Source: Planococcus sp. APC 4015
GTDB taxonomy: Bacteria; Actinomycetota; Actinomycetes; Actinomycetales; Microbacteriaceae
NCBI GenBank assembly: GCA_030407505.1
Contig: JASDDH010000013.1
Coordinates: 30,682-94,681, forward strand
Direction: 5' to 3'
DNA length: 64,000 nt
The notes under the pieces are model-generated. The model searched no databases. It was not told the origin of the DNA and saw only the letters and a program-made list of their open reading frames with translations. Position numbers and translations under genes: made by a program. Below are positions 27,533 to 36,587 of this stretch, piece by piece. The stretch's first letter is position 1, and every line of letters begins with the position of its first letter.

Positions 27533-29172
27533 CACGAGTACTCCTCGAGCTTGCGGGTCTGGCGGAAGGCGATCGCCGAGATTGCTCCGACGACGAGGAA
27601 CACCATGATCGACAGGGCGCTCGCGATGCCGAAGTCGGCGGCTCCGCCGGCGACGCCCGAGATGCGGTAGATGGCCGAGATCAGGATGTCGGTGTAGCCG
27701 AGGCCGTACGGTGCGCCGGGGATGGCGGGACCGCCGTCGTTGAACATGTAGATGATCGTGAAGTTGTTGAAGCTGAAGGCGAACGACGCGATCAGAAGCG
27801 GCGCCGTCGAGACCAGGACGAGCGGCAGGATGATCGACCGCATCTGCCGTGCGCGGCCTGCTCCGTCGATCGAGGCCGCCTCGAGGGCGTCCTTCGGGAG
27901 CGCCTGCAGGGCGCCGGTGCACACGAGGAAGAAGTACGGATACGTCAGCCAGATGTTGACCCACAGCACGGCGAGTTTCGCGAGCCAGGGATCACCGAGC
28001 CAGTTGATCTGTGCTCCGAAGAAGAACAGATCGTTGATGACACCGAACTCCGCGTTGAACATGCCGCGGAACAGCAGGGCGGACATGAACGCGGGGAACG
28101 CGTAGGGGAGGATGAAGATCGTGCGCAGCAGCTTCTGATTCTTGATCCGCGAGTCGTTGTAGATGATCGCGACGATCAGTCCCAGCAGGAACGGCACGGC
28201 GACCGACAGGAACGCGAACACGAACGTCCACACGGTGACGGCGCCGATCGCGGACTGCAGCTTCGGATCGGTGAACAGGTTCAAGAAGTTGTCGAAGCCG
28301 ACGTTGACGTACCAGCCGGCGGGGAGCGCAGTGCCGTCCTCGGCGACGAAGCTGCCGCGATCGGAGGCGGTGTAGACGGTGCCCGACGTCGTGTCGGTGA
28401 TGGTCTGCGCGTCGGCATCCCACACGAGCGTCGATTCGTACACGGCGCCGGTCGTGCCCTCACGGGTGCGGATGGAGCCGTCGTTCGGGTCGTCCGAGAC
28501 GGGAACCCGCAGGTTCTGGATCGTCTGCTGCAGGGTCGGGTCGGTGAGCACCTGCTGGCGCGGGACGACGGTCCACCCGGGCACCTCGACCGGGGCGCCG
28601 GTGGCCCCGACGTCGGCGCCGTCGACGGTGGAGAGCGGTTCGGTGGCGGAGCCGGCGCGCACGTCGTCGTCGTCGACGATCGCGAAGCCGTACTCACCGG
28701 CGCGCTCGACGACGGCGAGGGGATAGGTCGGCGAGTCGTCGATGCGGCGCTCGCCCTGGATGAGCGCGGCGTTGACCGCCTGCTCCTGTGTTCCGTTGTG
28801 ACCGGTGCCGTAGTTCGTGAAGGCGATGTAGCCGGTGTACAGGAAGATGAAGACCTGGAAGATCAGCAGGAAGGTCAGACCCGGGAAGAGGTACTTCAGC
28901 GGAAGCGCCTTCTTCGTGAAGTAGATGACGTCGGCGGCCAGCAGCAGCGCGAGCGCGACGCCGAAGATGATCCACGCCTCCGCCTGGAAGGCGCTCAGGA
29001 TCGCCATGATGCCGAAGGCGTTCACGAGCGCCATCAGGACGAGCTTCACGACGAAGCCCCACCCCAGCCCTCGCCAGTTGCGCGCGTGCGACTCTTTCGT
29101 ACTCTTCGGGCTGTCGGTCGGTGGGAGGGTTCCCCCGGCGACCGCGGTGGCCGTGCTGCTCGGCGACGACAT
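27532..29172 (-). CDS. Sugar ABC transporter permease (MalF/GanP type)
   Basis: 546 residues. Two membrane segments near residues 40-80, another around 95-115 (LFPGLTFLLIFQVFIFLYTGYIAFTNY is the characteristic MalF stretch), then a soluble external loop of about 180 residues, and the transport domain with EAA loop ALPKDALEAASIDGAGRARQMRSIILPL. A large P2-type loop is a MalF trait and contacts the binding protein. AAGGAG five bases before the ATG is one of the best ribosome sites in the window. Co-transcribed with the downstream permease; separated from the binding-protein gene by a strong hairpin. Confidence 0.9.
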   Translation of the reverse strand: MSSPSSTATAVAGGTLPPTDSPKSTKESHARNWRGLGWGFVVKLVLMALVNAFGIMAILSAFQAEAWIIFGVALALLLAADVIYFTKKALPLKYLFPGLTFLLIFQVFIFLYTGYIAFTNYGTGHNGTQEQAVNAALIQGERRIDDSPTYPLAVVERAGEYGFAIVDDDDVRAGSATEPLSTVDGADVGATGAPVEVPGWTVVPRQQVLTDPTLQQTIQNLRVPVSDDPNDGSIRTREGTTGAVYESTLVWDADAQTITDTTSGTVYTASDRGSFVAEDGTALPAGWYVNVGFDNFLNLFTDPKLQSAIGAVTVWTFVFAFLSVAVPFLLGLIVAIIYNDSRIKNQKLLRTIFILPYAFPAFMSALLFRGMFNAEFGVINDLFFFGAQINWLGDPWLAKLAVLWVNIWLTYPYFFLVCTGALQALPKDALEAASIDGAGRARQMRSIILPLVLVSTAPLLIASFAFSFNNFTIIYMFNDGGPAIPGAPYGLGYTDILISAIYRISGVAGGAADFGIASALSIMVFLVVGAISAIAFRQTRKLEEYS

Positions 29173-29200
29173 TCGTGCTCCTTCGTGTGGGTCGCTCGGT

Positions 29201-29236
29201 GGTGTGCGGGGCGGACGTGCGCCCGCCCCGCACACC
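29201..29236 (-). terminator. Intercistronic hairpin between binding-protein and permease genes
   Basis: Perfect 14-base stem GGTGTGCGGGGCGG / CCGCCCCGCACACC with an 8-base loop, directly after the binding-protein stop and 28 bases before the permease ATG. Such hairpins protect or attenuate the message so that more binding protein than permease is made. Confidence 0.7.
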
Positions 29237-29242
29237 GGGGGA

Positions 29243-30469
29243 TCAGCCGATCGTCGACTCGAGGTTGGTGACCATCGTGTTCCACGTCGACACGGGGTCG
29301 GCGCCTCCGATGATCTGAACCTGGGCCGCGTTCCAGAGGTCCCACACCGATCCCATCTCGGGGATCGAGGGCTGCGGCACGCCGTTCTGCGCCGAGGCGA
29401 TGAAGCCGGCGATAACCGGGTCGGCCGAGACCTCTTCGGCGAGCGTCTTCCACGCCGGGATGCGCGGGTCGGCCTCGTACAGGGCCTGCTGCGCGTCATC
29501 GGTCGCGATGTAGTTCACGAGGAAGTCCTGCGCGAGCAGGGCGTTGCTGGACTCGGCGCTGATGTAGAAGCCCTGCACACCCACGAACGGCGATGCCGTC
29601 TCGCCACCCGCGGACGGGATCGGGTTCACCTTGATGTTCGCGCCACCGGCGGTGAGTGCCTCGATCGCCCAGGGGCCCTGGATCGTGTAGGCGGCCTCGC
29701 CGGACGCGAAGAGCTCGTTGTTGGTGTCGTAGTCGACCGTCGTCGAGATGATGCCGGTGCCGGCGCTGCCGTTGGCTCCCAGCCACGATGCGAAGGCGTC
29801 GCCGGTCGCGCCGCCCATGCCGACCTCGGTTGTGTACGAGCCGGTGTCGTCCTGCACGAAGACCGGGGCGCCGAACGACGTCTGCAGGCCGTACATCGTG
29901 TACGCATCGCCGGTCTGACCTGCGGTGTTGATGACGATCGGGCGCGCGGCGCCGGCGGCGGTGGCCGCCGCGATGGCGTCGTCCCACGTGGCGGGGGCTT
30001 CTTCGCCGACGAGGTCGGTGTTCTGCACGAGCGCCACGGCCTCGAGGGCGTACGGCAGGGCGTAGAGCTGACCGTCGTAGGTCATGGCCTCGATGGCGAC
30101 CTGCTCGATCGAGTCGGCCTTGTCGCCGAGGTCGATCGTGTCCACGACACCGGCGGCGACGAGGGCGCCGAGCCAGTCGTGCGCGCCGATCGTGATGTCG
30201 GGGCCCTCACCGGTCGGGACCTGCGAGATGAAGTCTGCCCGCATGTCTTCGAAGTTCTTCTGGACGAGCGTCACTGTCGTGCCGGTCTCCTCCTCGAAGG
30301 CCGCGGCTGCGGCCTCGATGGCGGGCTGGCGGTTCTCGTCGGTCCAGATGACGAGCTCTCCGCCGCCTTCGGGTGCCGCCGACGAGCCTCCGTCAGCGGT
30401 GCCGGAGCAGCCGGCCAGGAGCAGGGCGGCAGACGCGAGTGCGACGACGCCGATTCCCATCTTGCGCAT
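29243..30469 (-). CDS. Oligosaccharide-binding lipoprotein of ABC transporter (MalE/GanS type)
   Basis: Extracellular solute-binding protein, 408 residues. Lipoprotein signal with lipobox LLAGC (Cys near residue 21), then GELVIWTDENRQPAIEAAAAAFEEETGTTV, the usual SBP family 1 start, DITIGAHDWLGALVAAG and YALPYALEAVALVQNTDL as in MalE. Feeds the two permeases downstream. AAGGGA precedes the ATG. In context (GH42 next door, GH53 sharing the operator) galacto-oligosaccharides are the favoured ligand; this is inference. Confidence 0.9.
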   Translation of the reverse strand: MRKMGIGVVALASAALLLAGCSGTADGGSSAAPEGGGELVIWTDENRQPAIEAAAAAFEEETGTTVTLVQKNFEDMRADFISQVPTGEGPDITIGAHDWLGALVAAGVVDTIDLGDKADSIEQVAIEAMTYDGQLYALPYALEAVALVQNTDLVGEEAPATWDDAIAAATAAGAARPIVINTAGQTGDAYTMYGLQTSFGAPVFVQDDTGSYTTEVGMGGATGDAFASWLGANGSAGTGIISTTVDYDTNNELFASGEAAYTIQGPWAIEALTAGGANIKVNPIPSAGGETASPFVGVQGFYISAESSNALLAQDFLVNYIATDDAQQALYEADPRIPAWKTLAEEVSADPVIAGFIASAQNGVPQPSIPEMGSVWDLWNAAQVQIIGGADPVSTWNTMVTNLESTIG

Positions 30470-30577
30470 GGATTTCCCTTTCGGAAGTGGTCGGTGCGCG
30501 GGCCCCCGGGGGAGTCGCGCCGTTACGACCGTTCTGTGTGTGCCGAGCCGGTTGGCGCGGCGGTTCTCTCAGTGCGT

Positions 30578-30606
30578 CCTGCAGAGGGATGGGCATCCCC
30601 CGCAGG
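30578..30606 (-). terminator. Hairpin between the GH42 gene and the binding-protein gene
   Basis: CCTGC / GCAGG outer and GGGAT / ATCCC inner stems just after the GH42 stop. May end or attenuate read-through; implies that the binding-protein gene may also have its own promoter, which I could not identify. Confidence 0.4.
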
Positions 30607-30618
30607 TTCGGAGGCCGA

Positions 30619-32643
30619 TCATGCCGGGTCTCCGGGTGCTGTGCGCGGCGAGCGGGTGACGGCGACGTCGCCCGCTTCCACCGTCAGCATGCCGTGGATT
30701 TCTCGCTGTGTCAGCAGGTCGATCCCCTCGGCCGGCATCGTCACGGGTTCGTCCGTGTGGTTGATCGTGACGATGAAGTCTGTGTCGCCCGCGTGGCGCT
30801 GGATGATCTCGACGCCCGCGGGAAGCCCGGACGGCGCGATCCCCGCGTCGCGATACACCTCGGCCATGACAGCCGCGAGAGAGGCGGCATCCGGTCGGGT
30901 GCTGATGTACCAGCCGGTGCCCGACCCGTGCGCGCGGCGTGTGATGGCGGGCTTGCCGGCAGCGGGGCCGTCGACGTAGACGCCGCGCACGTCCGCATCG
31001 CCGACGACGAGGTCTTCCTGCCAGACGTCGGCGCTGAGGGTCGCACCGCCGAAGTCGACGGATGCCGTGACGCCTTCGCGCAGCGGGAGGTGCTCTTCGA
31101 CGTGGACGCCGAGGGCGGGCGCGAGGGGGGCGAGGAAGCCGCCCTCGTGCACCGCGTCGTGCTCGTCGACGATCGCGGAGAAGAACGAGACCACGAGGGT
31201 TCCGCCCTGCTCGACGTAGCGGTTCAGGTTGTCGGCGTCCTCGCGACGGAGCAGATACTGGGCCGGCGCGATCACGAGCGCGTACGAGGACAGGTCGTGC
31301 CCCGGCAGGGCGAAGTCCACGGTGATGCCGTCGCGCCACAGACGCTCGTAGAAGGCGCGGATGCGCTCGTCGTGATCGAGGTCGTCCGACGGGCGCCACT
31401 CGAGGTCCTGCGCCCAGAACGATTCGAAGTCCCACAGGATCGCCACGTCGGCCTGCACGCGGGATCCGCGCACCTCGTCGAGGCGGCCGAGCTTCGCACC
31501 GAGATCGACGACCTCGCGGAACACCCGCGAACCGGTGCCGGCGTGCGGCAGCATCGCCGAGTGGAACTTCTCGGCACCCGAGCGGGAGGCCCGCCACTGG
31601 AAGAAGAGGATGCCGTCGGCGCCGCGGCCGAGGTGCGACAGGGAGTTCCGCGCCATCTCGCCCGGTCGCTTCGCGACGTTGCGCGGCTGCCAGTTGACGG
31701 CCGATGTCGAGTGCTCCATCAGGATCCACGGCGCACCCCGGCCGACGGAGCGCGAGAGGTCGGCGGCGATCGCGAGGCCGATCTCGGCATGCTCGTCGGC
31801 GGCGGTCAGGTAGTGGTCGTCCGAGACGATGTCGACCTCGCGGGCCCACGCCCACAGATCGCAGCCGTGGTGCTGGTTGGCCATGAAGTTCGTCGTGATC
31901 GGCTTCGTCGACAGCGCGCGGATCGCGTCGCGCTCGCCGATGAAGCAGGCGCGCAGCTGGTGGTCGGTGAACCTCGCGTAGTCCAGCCGCTGAGCGGGGT
32001 TCGCCGTCGTCGGGGTGGCCGCCGGGGCGCCGACGTGGGCCCAGTCGCCGTAGTGCTGGCCCCAGAACGCCGTGCCCCAGGCGGCGTTCAGCGCGTCGAG
32101 CGAGCCGTAGCGCTCCTGCAGCCAGAGCCGCCACTCGCGCACCGCGTGGGCCGAGTAGTCGTCGCTCACGGGGGTGCCGTACTCGTTGTGGACGTGCCAC
32201 ATCACGACCGCGGGGTGATCGGCGTACCGGGTCGCGAGCTCGGTGGCGATGCGCACCGACGCCGCGCGATACTCCGGCGACGAGGGCGAGACCATGCCGC
32301 GCGAGCCGAAGCCCATCGGCACGCCGTCGCGGGTGACCACGCGCGAGTCGGGATAGGTCGCGAAGAACCACGCCGGGGGAGACGCGGTCGGGGTGCCGAG
32401 GTCGACGGCGATGCCGTTCGCGTGCAGCAGGTCGATGACCTCGTCGAGCCACGAGAAGTCGAAGACGCCCTCGCTCGTCTCGAGCAGGCCCCACGAGAAG
32501 ATGCCGACGCTGACGAGGTTGACGCCCGCGGTGCGCATGAGGGCGACGTCTTCGCGCCACGTCTCGCGCGGCCATTGCTCGGGGTTGTAGTCGCCGCCGT
32601 AGGCGATGCCCGACAGAGCGGGCCAGGCGGGTGTCGGCATCAT
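30619..32643 (-). CDS. GH42 beta-galactosidase
   Basis: Cytoplasmic enzyme of 674 residues that removes galactose from beta-galacto-oligosaccharides. GH42 marks: GGDYNPEQWPRETWREDVALM at the N-terminus, acid/base Glu in MWHVHNEYG (near residue 155), nucleophile Glu in ILMEHSTSAVNW (near residue 305), the trimerisation domain, and a C-terminal beta domain. No signal peptide. It starts the minus-strand operon with the importer genes; a LacI-type operator sits just downstream of its -10 box. The GH42 class often acts on galactan fragments rather than lactose. Confidence 0.93.
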   Translation of the reverse strand: MMPTPAWPALSGIAYGGDYNPEQWPRETWREDVALMRTAGVNLVSVGIFSWGLLETSEGVFDFSWLDEVIDLLHANGIAVDLGTPTASPPAWFFATYPDSRVVTRDGVPMGFGSRGMVSPSSPEYRAASVRIATELATRYADHPAVVMWHVHNEYGTPVSDDYSAHAVREWRLWLQERYGSLDALNAAWGTAFWGQHYGDWAHVGAPAATPTTANPAQRLDYARFTDHQLRACFIGERDAIRALSTKPITTNFMANQHHGCDLWAWAREVDIVSDDHYLTAADEHAEIGLAIAADLSRSVGRGAPWILMEHSTSAVNWQPRNVAKRPGEMARNSLSHLGRGADGILFFQWRASRSGAEKFHSAMLPHAGTGSRVFREVVDLGAKLGRLDEVRGSRVQADVAILWDFESFWAQDLEWRPSDDLDHDERIRAFYERLWRDGITVDFALPGHDLSSYALVIAPAQYLLRREDADNLNRYVEQGGTLVVSFFSAIVDEHDAVHEGGFLAPLAPALGVHVEEHLPLREGVTASVDFGGATLSADVWQEDLVVGDADVRGVYVDGPAAGKPAITRRAHGSGTGWYISTRPDAASLAAVMAEVYRDAGIAPSGLPAGVEIIQRHAGDTDFIVTINHTDEPVTMPAEGIDLLTQREIHGMLTVEAGDVAVTRSPRTAPGDPA

Positions 32644-32692
32644 TGACGGTGTCCTCGTGAGTCGGGGTGGGCGCCGGCGGCTTCGAGCGAAG

Positions 32693-32710
32693 GCTGTGAC
32701 CGGTCCCAGT
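32693..32710. promoter_or_regulatory. LacI-type operator site 1 (GH42 gene)
   Basis: GCTGTGACCGGTCCCAGT, an imperfect palindrome centred on GACCGGTC. It lies about 13 bases downstream of the -10 box of the GH42 gene, where a bound repressor blocks RNA polymerase. Confidence 0.75.
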
Positions 32711-32722
32711 CGGTACGACCCC

Positions 32723-32728
32723 AGCCTA
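32723..32728 (-). promoter_or_regulatory. Candidate -10 box TAGGCT of the GH42 operon
   Basis: TAGGCT on the minus strand, 79 bases before the GH42 ATG. It lies between the two operators, which supports it as the regulated promoter. Confidence 0.45.
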
Positions 32729-32764
32729 GATCCGGATGCCGGGGCCTGCCACCGCCGTTACCCA

Positions 32765-32782
32765 ACTGTGACCGGTCCCAGC
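32765..32782. promoter_or_regulatory. LacI-type operator site 2 (between GH42 and lacI-family gene)
   Basis: ACTGTGACCGGTCCCAGC, 72 bases from site 1 and about 33 bases before the -10 box of the regulator gene, so it may serve looping and autoregulation. Confidence 0.75.
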
Positions 32783-32814
32783 CTTGCCGCCGACGCCGGG
32801 CGGTCGATCCCCGA

Positions 32815-32820
32815 TAGAGT
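32815..32820 (+). promoter_or_regulatory. -10 box TAGAGT of the LacI-family gene
   Basis: TAGAGT, six bases (CACGGC), GTG at 32827: leaderless. Confidence 0.55.
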
Positions 32821-32826
32821 CACGGC

Positions 32827-33843
32827 GTGGTCGACATCGCACCCCGCCTCCGGCGCCCGACGATCCGCGACGTGGCCGTCGAGGCCGGCGTGTCGCGAGG
32901 CACGGTGTCGCGCGTCATCAACGGCGGACACTGGGTGTCGCCGGATGCCCGGGTGGCCGTGGAGGCTGCGATCCGTCGCACGGGGTACACGACGAACCAC
33001 CACGCCCGCAGCCTCGCGACCGGCAAGTCCGACTCGATCGCGTTCCTGCTGACCGAGTCGCAGCACCTTCTCTTCTCCGACCCGACATTCGCGCTGCTGC
33101 TCCGCGGAGCGACGCAGGCGCTCGCCGATCGCGACATGACGCTCGTGCTGCTCGTCGCCGACACCGAGGCCGCTCAGGCCAACATCGAGCACTACGTGCG
33201 GGCCGGGCACGTCGACGGCGTGCTGCTGATCTCGTCCCACGAGTCCAACACCCTGCTCACGTCGCTCGTCGAGGCCGGCGTGCCCACCGTCTGCAGCGGC
33301 GTGCCGCTCGGCGACCACGCGTTCGTGCCCACCGTCTCGGTCGGCGAGGAGGAGTCCGCTCGCGTCATGACGCGTCACCTCATCGATCGGGGGCACCGCC
33401 GCATCGCGGTGATCACCGGGCCCGACGACACCCCCGGCGGGCGCTACCGACTGCAGGGGTTCCGTGAGGAGATGGGGGACCTGTTCGATCCGGTTCTGGT
33501 CGAGCAGGTGCCGTACGACTCCGACGCGGGCTTCGCCGGGATGACGCGGCTGATCGAGCGCGCTCCCGACATCGACGCGGTGTTCGCGGCATCCGATGTC
33601 ATCGCCGTCGGGGCGATCGCGGCGCTCCGCAAGCTCGGCATCAGCGTGCCCGGCGATGTCGCCGTCGCCGGCTTCGACGATTCGGGCCTGGCCGCGACGC
33701 ACGACCCGCCGCTCACGACGATGCGCCAGCCGTGGGACCAGATCAGCACGCAGATGGTCGAGATGCTGCTCGATGTGATCAACGGCCGCTCGCGGGAGGC
33801 ACTCGTGCTGCCCACGACCCTGGTCGTGCGCGACAGCGCGTGA
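32827..33843 (+). CDS. LacI-family transcriptional repressor, probable galactan-utilisation regulator
   Basis: 338 residues. HTH at the N-terminus (TIRDVAVEAGVSRGTVSRVINGG and the hinge RRTGYTTNHHARSLATG), then a sugar-binding core (TESQHLLFSDPTFALLLRGATQALADRDM, VDGVLLISSH, GFDDSGLAATHDPPLTTMRQP). Divergent from the GH42/ABC operon. The same GACCGGTC-centred palindrome lies twice in this intergenic region and twice before the secreted GH53 galactanase 20 kb away, so it most likely represses both until a galactose-containing inducer is present. Confidence 0.9.
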   Translation: MVDIAPRLRRPTIRDVAVEAGVSRGTVSRVINGGHWVSPDARVAVEAAIRRTGYTTNHHARSLATGKSDSIAFLLTESQHLLFSDPTFALLLRGATQALADRDMTLVLLVADTEAAQANIEHYVRAGHVDGVLLISSHESNTLLTSLVEAGVPTVCSGVPLGDHAFVPTVSVGEEESARVMTRHLIDRGHRRIAVITGPDDTPGGRYRLQGFREEMGDLFDPVLVEQVPYDSDAGFAGMTRLIERAPDIDAVFAASDVIAVGAIAALRKLGISVPGDVAVAGFDDSGLAATHDPPLTTMRQPWDQISTQMVEMLLDVINGRSREALVLPTTLVVRDSA

Positions 33844-33887
33844 CCCGGTCGCCCCGTCACACGCCGAGGCGCGGCATCCCGCCGAAC

Positions 33888-33893
33888 TAGAAT
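33888..33893 (+). promoter_or_regulatory. -10 box TAGAAT of metG
   Basis: TAGAAT, six bases (CGTCGG), ATG at 33900. Confidence 0.6.
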
Positions 33894-33899
33894 CGTCGG

Positions 33900-35498
33900 A
33901 TGACGTCCGGCCGCAGCTTCTACATCACGACGCCGATCTACTATCCGAGCGATGTGCCCCACATCGGCCACGGCTACACGACCGTCGCCGTGGACACCCT
34001 CGCACGCTGGCACCGCCAGGCGGGCGACGACACCTGGATGCTGACCGGCACCGACGAGCACGGCCAGAAGATGATGCGCGCGGCCGCCGCGAACGGCGCG
34101 ACCCCGCAGGAGTGGGTCGACCGGCTCGTGACGCAGGAGTGGTTCCCGCTCCTCGAGACGCTCGACGTCGCCAACGACGACTTCATCCGCACGACGCAGC
34201 CCCGTCACGAAGAGCGGGTCAAGCAGTTCGTGCAGGCGATCTACGACCGCGGCTACATCTACGCCGGCGAGTTCGAGGCGCTGTACTGCGTGGGCTGCGA
34301 GGAGTTCAAGACCGACTCCGAGATCGTCGACGGCACGGGTGCCTTCGAGGGTCTCAAGGTGTGCGCGATCCACTCGAAGCCGCTCGAGCTGCTGCAGGAG
34401 AAGAACTACTTCTTCAAGCTCAGCGAATTCCAGGACAAGCTGCTCGAGCTGTACTCGAGCGTTCCCGACTTCATCCGTCCCGAGTCCGCGCGCAACGAAG
34501 TCGTGTCGTTCGTGAAGAACGGCCTGAAGGACCTCTCGATCTCGCGCTCCACGTTCGACTGGGGCATCACCGTGCCGTGGGACGAGTCGCACGTCATCTA
34601 CGTCTGGGTCGACGCGCTGCTCAACTACGCCACGGCCGTCGGCTACGGTTCCGACCCGTCGACGAGCTCAGGGCAGGCAGCCGAGTTCGAGCGCCGCTGG
34701 CCGGCGTACCACGTCGTGGGCAAGGACATCCTGCGCTTCCACGCCGTCATCTGGCCCGCGATGCTGATGGCGGCCGGCGTCGACGTGCCCCGCGGCGTGT
34801 TCGCGCACGGCTGGCTGCTCGTGGGCGGCGAGAAGATGTCGAAGTCGAAGCTCACCGGCATCGCGCCGAGCGAGATCACCGACGTCTTCGGCTCCGACGC
34901 GTACCGCTTCTACTTCCTCTCGGCCATCGCCTTCGGTCAGGACGGCTCGTTCTCGTGGGAGGACCTCTCGGCGCGCTATCAGGCCGAGCTCGCGAACGGG
35001 TTCGGCAACCTGGCATCCCGCACGATCGCGATGATCGAGCGCTATTTCGACGGCATCGTGCCGGTTCCGGCCGAGTACACCGACGGCGACCTGGTCATCC
35101 ACAAGACGGTGGCGGATGCCGCGGCCACAGCCGACGCCGCGATCGAGCGATTCCGGATCGACGAGGCGATCGATGCGATCTGGACGATCGTCGATGCGCT
35201 CAACCTGTACATCACCGAGAACGCGCCCTGGGTGCTCGCGAAGGACGACGCGCAGCGCGCGCGTCTGGGCACCGTGCTCTACACCGCGGCTGAGGGACTG
35301 CGCGCCCTCGCCGTGCTGCTGTCGCCCGTCATCCCGGTGGCGACCGAGAAGCTGTGGATCGCGCTCGGCGCGGCGGAGAGCGTCGGCCGCCTGCAGGACC
35401 AGCCCCTGCGCGAGGCAGGCGGGTGGGGTGTGCTCACCCCCGGCACATCGGTCAACGGCCTCGCGCCGTTGTTCCCCCGCGTCGAGCAGAGCGTATGA
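33900..35498 (+). CDS. metG: Methionine--tRNA ligase
   Basis: Charges initiator and elongator tRNA-Met. 532 residues, class I: HIGH-type PHIGHGYTT near residue 20, zinc knuckle CVGC...CAIH, WVDALLNYATAVGY, and GGEKMSKSKLTG (KMSKS) near residue 310; helical anticodon domain; no C-terminal tRNA-binding appendix. A dispersed repeat adds DPSTSSGQA in the connective region after VGYGS. Promoter is leaderless. Stop overlaps tatD (ATGA). Confidence 0.96.
   Translation: MTSGRSFYITTPIYYPSDVPHIGHGYTTVAVDTLARWHRQAGDDTWMLTGTDEHGQKMMRAAAANGATPQEWVDRLVTQEWFPLLETLDVANDDFIRTTQPRHEERVKQFVQAIYDRGYIYAGEFEALYCVGCEEFKTDSEIVDGTGAFEGLKVCAIHSKPLELLQEKNYFFKLSEFQDKLLELYSSVPDFIRPESARNEVVSFVKNGLKDLSISRSTFDWGITVPWDESHVIYVWVDALLNYATAVGYGSDPSTSSGQAAEFERRWPAYHVVGKDILRFHAVIWPAMLMAAGVDVPRGVFAHGWLLVGGEKMSKSKLTGIAPSEITDVFGSDAYRFYFLSAIAFGQDGSFSWEDLSARYQAELANGFGNLASRTIAMIERYFDGIVPVPAEYTDGDLVIHKTVADAAATADAAIERFRIDEAIDAIWTIVDALNLYITENAPWVLAKDDAQRARLGTVLYTAAEGLRALAVLLSPVIPVATEKLWIALGAAESVGRLQDQPLREAGGWGVLTPGTSVNGLAPLFPRVEQSV
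34654..34677. repeat. Dispersed repeat, copy 4 (in metG)
   Basis: Contains CGTCGACGAGCTCAGGG, related to the copies in hrpA and hemC but more diverged; translated PSTSSG. Confidence 0.55.
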
Positions 35499-36418
35499 CG
35501 GCAGGCGAGCCGGTCGAGCGCCCGCGCGGCACGATCGAGGGCGGCGACCCGAGCGCATACGTGCGCGAGCGCTCGGCCGACGGACGCCGCGACGTCAGCT
35601 ATCCGGCTGCGCCCGAGCCGCTCGCGGTGCCGGTCTACGACAACCACTGCCACCTCGAGATCGAAGACGGAGTCGGCCTGTCGCTCGACGAGCAGCTGTC
35701 GCGAGCGCAGGCCGTCGGCGTGATCGGCGTCGTGCAGGCCGGCGGCGACGTCGACTCGAGCCGCTGGTCGGCGTGGGCCGCGGCATCCCACCCCCGCGTA
35801 CTCGCAGCCGTCGCGATCCACCCGAACGAAGCCCCCGTTTACGCCGAGGCGGGGCGACTGCACGAGGCGATCGCCGTCATCGACGAGTTGGCGGCACAGC
35901 CGCGCGTGCGGGCGATCGGCGAGACGGGTCTCGACTTCTTCCGAACGGATGCCGCCGGCATCCCGGCCCAGCACGAGAGCTTCGAAGCGCACATCGCGCT
36001 CGCGAAGGAGCACGGCATCGCGATGCAGATCCACGACCGCGACGCCCACGATGCGGTGCTGGAGACGCTCGCGCGTGTCGGTGCGCCCGAGCGGACGGTG
36101 TTCCACTGCTTCTCGGGCGATGAGGCGATGGCGCTGATCGCCGCGGAGGCCGGCTACTACCTCTCGTTCGCGGGGAACGTCACGTTCAAGAACGCCCAGA
36201 ACCTGCGCGACGCCCTGGCAGTCACTCCGCGAGAGCGGATCCTGGTCGAGACGGACGCGCCGTTCCTCACCCCGGTGCCGCATCGCGGTCGCCCGAACGC
36301 GCCGTACCTCGTGCCCGTGACCGTGCGGTTCATGGCCGAGGAGCTCGGGGCCGATCTCGACGAGTTCTGCGCGCAGCTGGCCGCGAACACGCTCGAGGTC
36401 TACGGCCCGTTCGACTGA
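35495..36418 (+). CDS. tatD: TatD-family metal-dependent DNase
   Basis: 307-residue TIM-barrel hydrolase with 3'-5' exonuclease activity in characterised members. Metal ligands: DNHCHLE near residue 50, IGETGLDFFR, MQIHDRDAHD (usually His-x-Arg-x-Ala), HCFSG, and ETDAPFLTPVPHRGRPN. An extra ~45 residues at the N-terminus precede the barrel. Translationally coupled to metG, an old arrangement in actinobacteria. The next conserved partner, ksgA, is 4.5 kb away here. Confidence 0.9.
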   Translation: MTAGEPVERPRGTIEGGDPSAYVRERSADGRRDVSYPAAPEPLAVPVYDNHCHLEIEDGVGLSLDEQLSRAQAVGVIGVVQAGGDVDSSRWSAWAAASHPRVLAAVAIHPNEAPVYAEAGRLHEAIAVIDELAAQPRVRAIGETGLDFFRTDAAGIPAQHESFEAHIALAKEHGIAMQIHDRDAHDAVLETLARVGAPERTVFHCFSGDEAMALIAAEAGYYLSFAGNVTFKNAQNLRDALAVTPRERILVETDAPFLTPVPHRGRPNAPYLVPVTVRFMAEELGADLDEFCAQLAANTLEVYGPFD

Positions 36419-36587
36419 TGGCCGGACGTCGGCGCCCCCTCACCGAATGGAAGGTGCGACGACAGAGCCGACCGCCCGGCAGGAGGCGCTGATCGCCTGC
36501 GAACGCCCGGTGCCGGCAGAGCGATCCTCTGACCTGGAACTCGCCGTCTCGCTACGACGAAGAGGTCGGTGGAGGTGTGGCCGCGGA

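Noticed and set aside
30503..30512. CCCCCGGGGG palindrome before the binding-protein gene as a second CsoR-type operator
   Set aside because: It lacks the flanking TA/AT bases of the boxes at 50122 and 50145 and there is no functional link.
30569..32575. Long frame overlapping the GH42 gene on the same strand in another phase
   Set aside because: The GH42 frame has catalytic motifs and a proper start; the alternative is Arg-rich shadow.
36419..36587. Possible small gene between tatD and the HNH gene
   Set aside because: Open frames there lack a ribosome site, promoter and conserved residues. I see nothing in this stretch.
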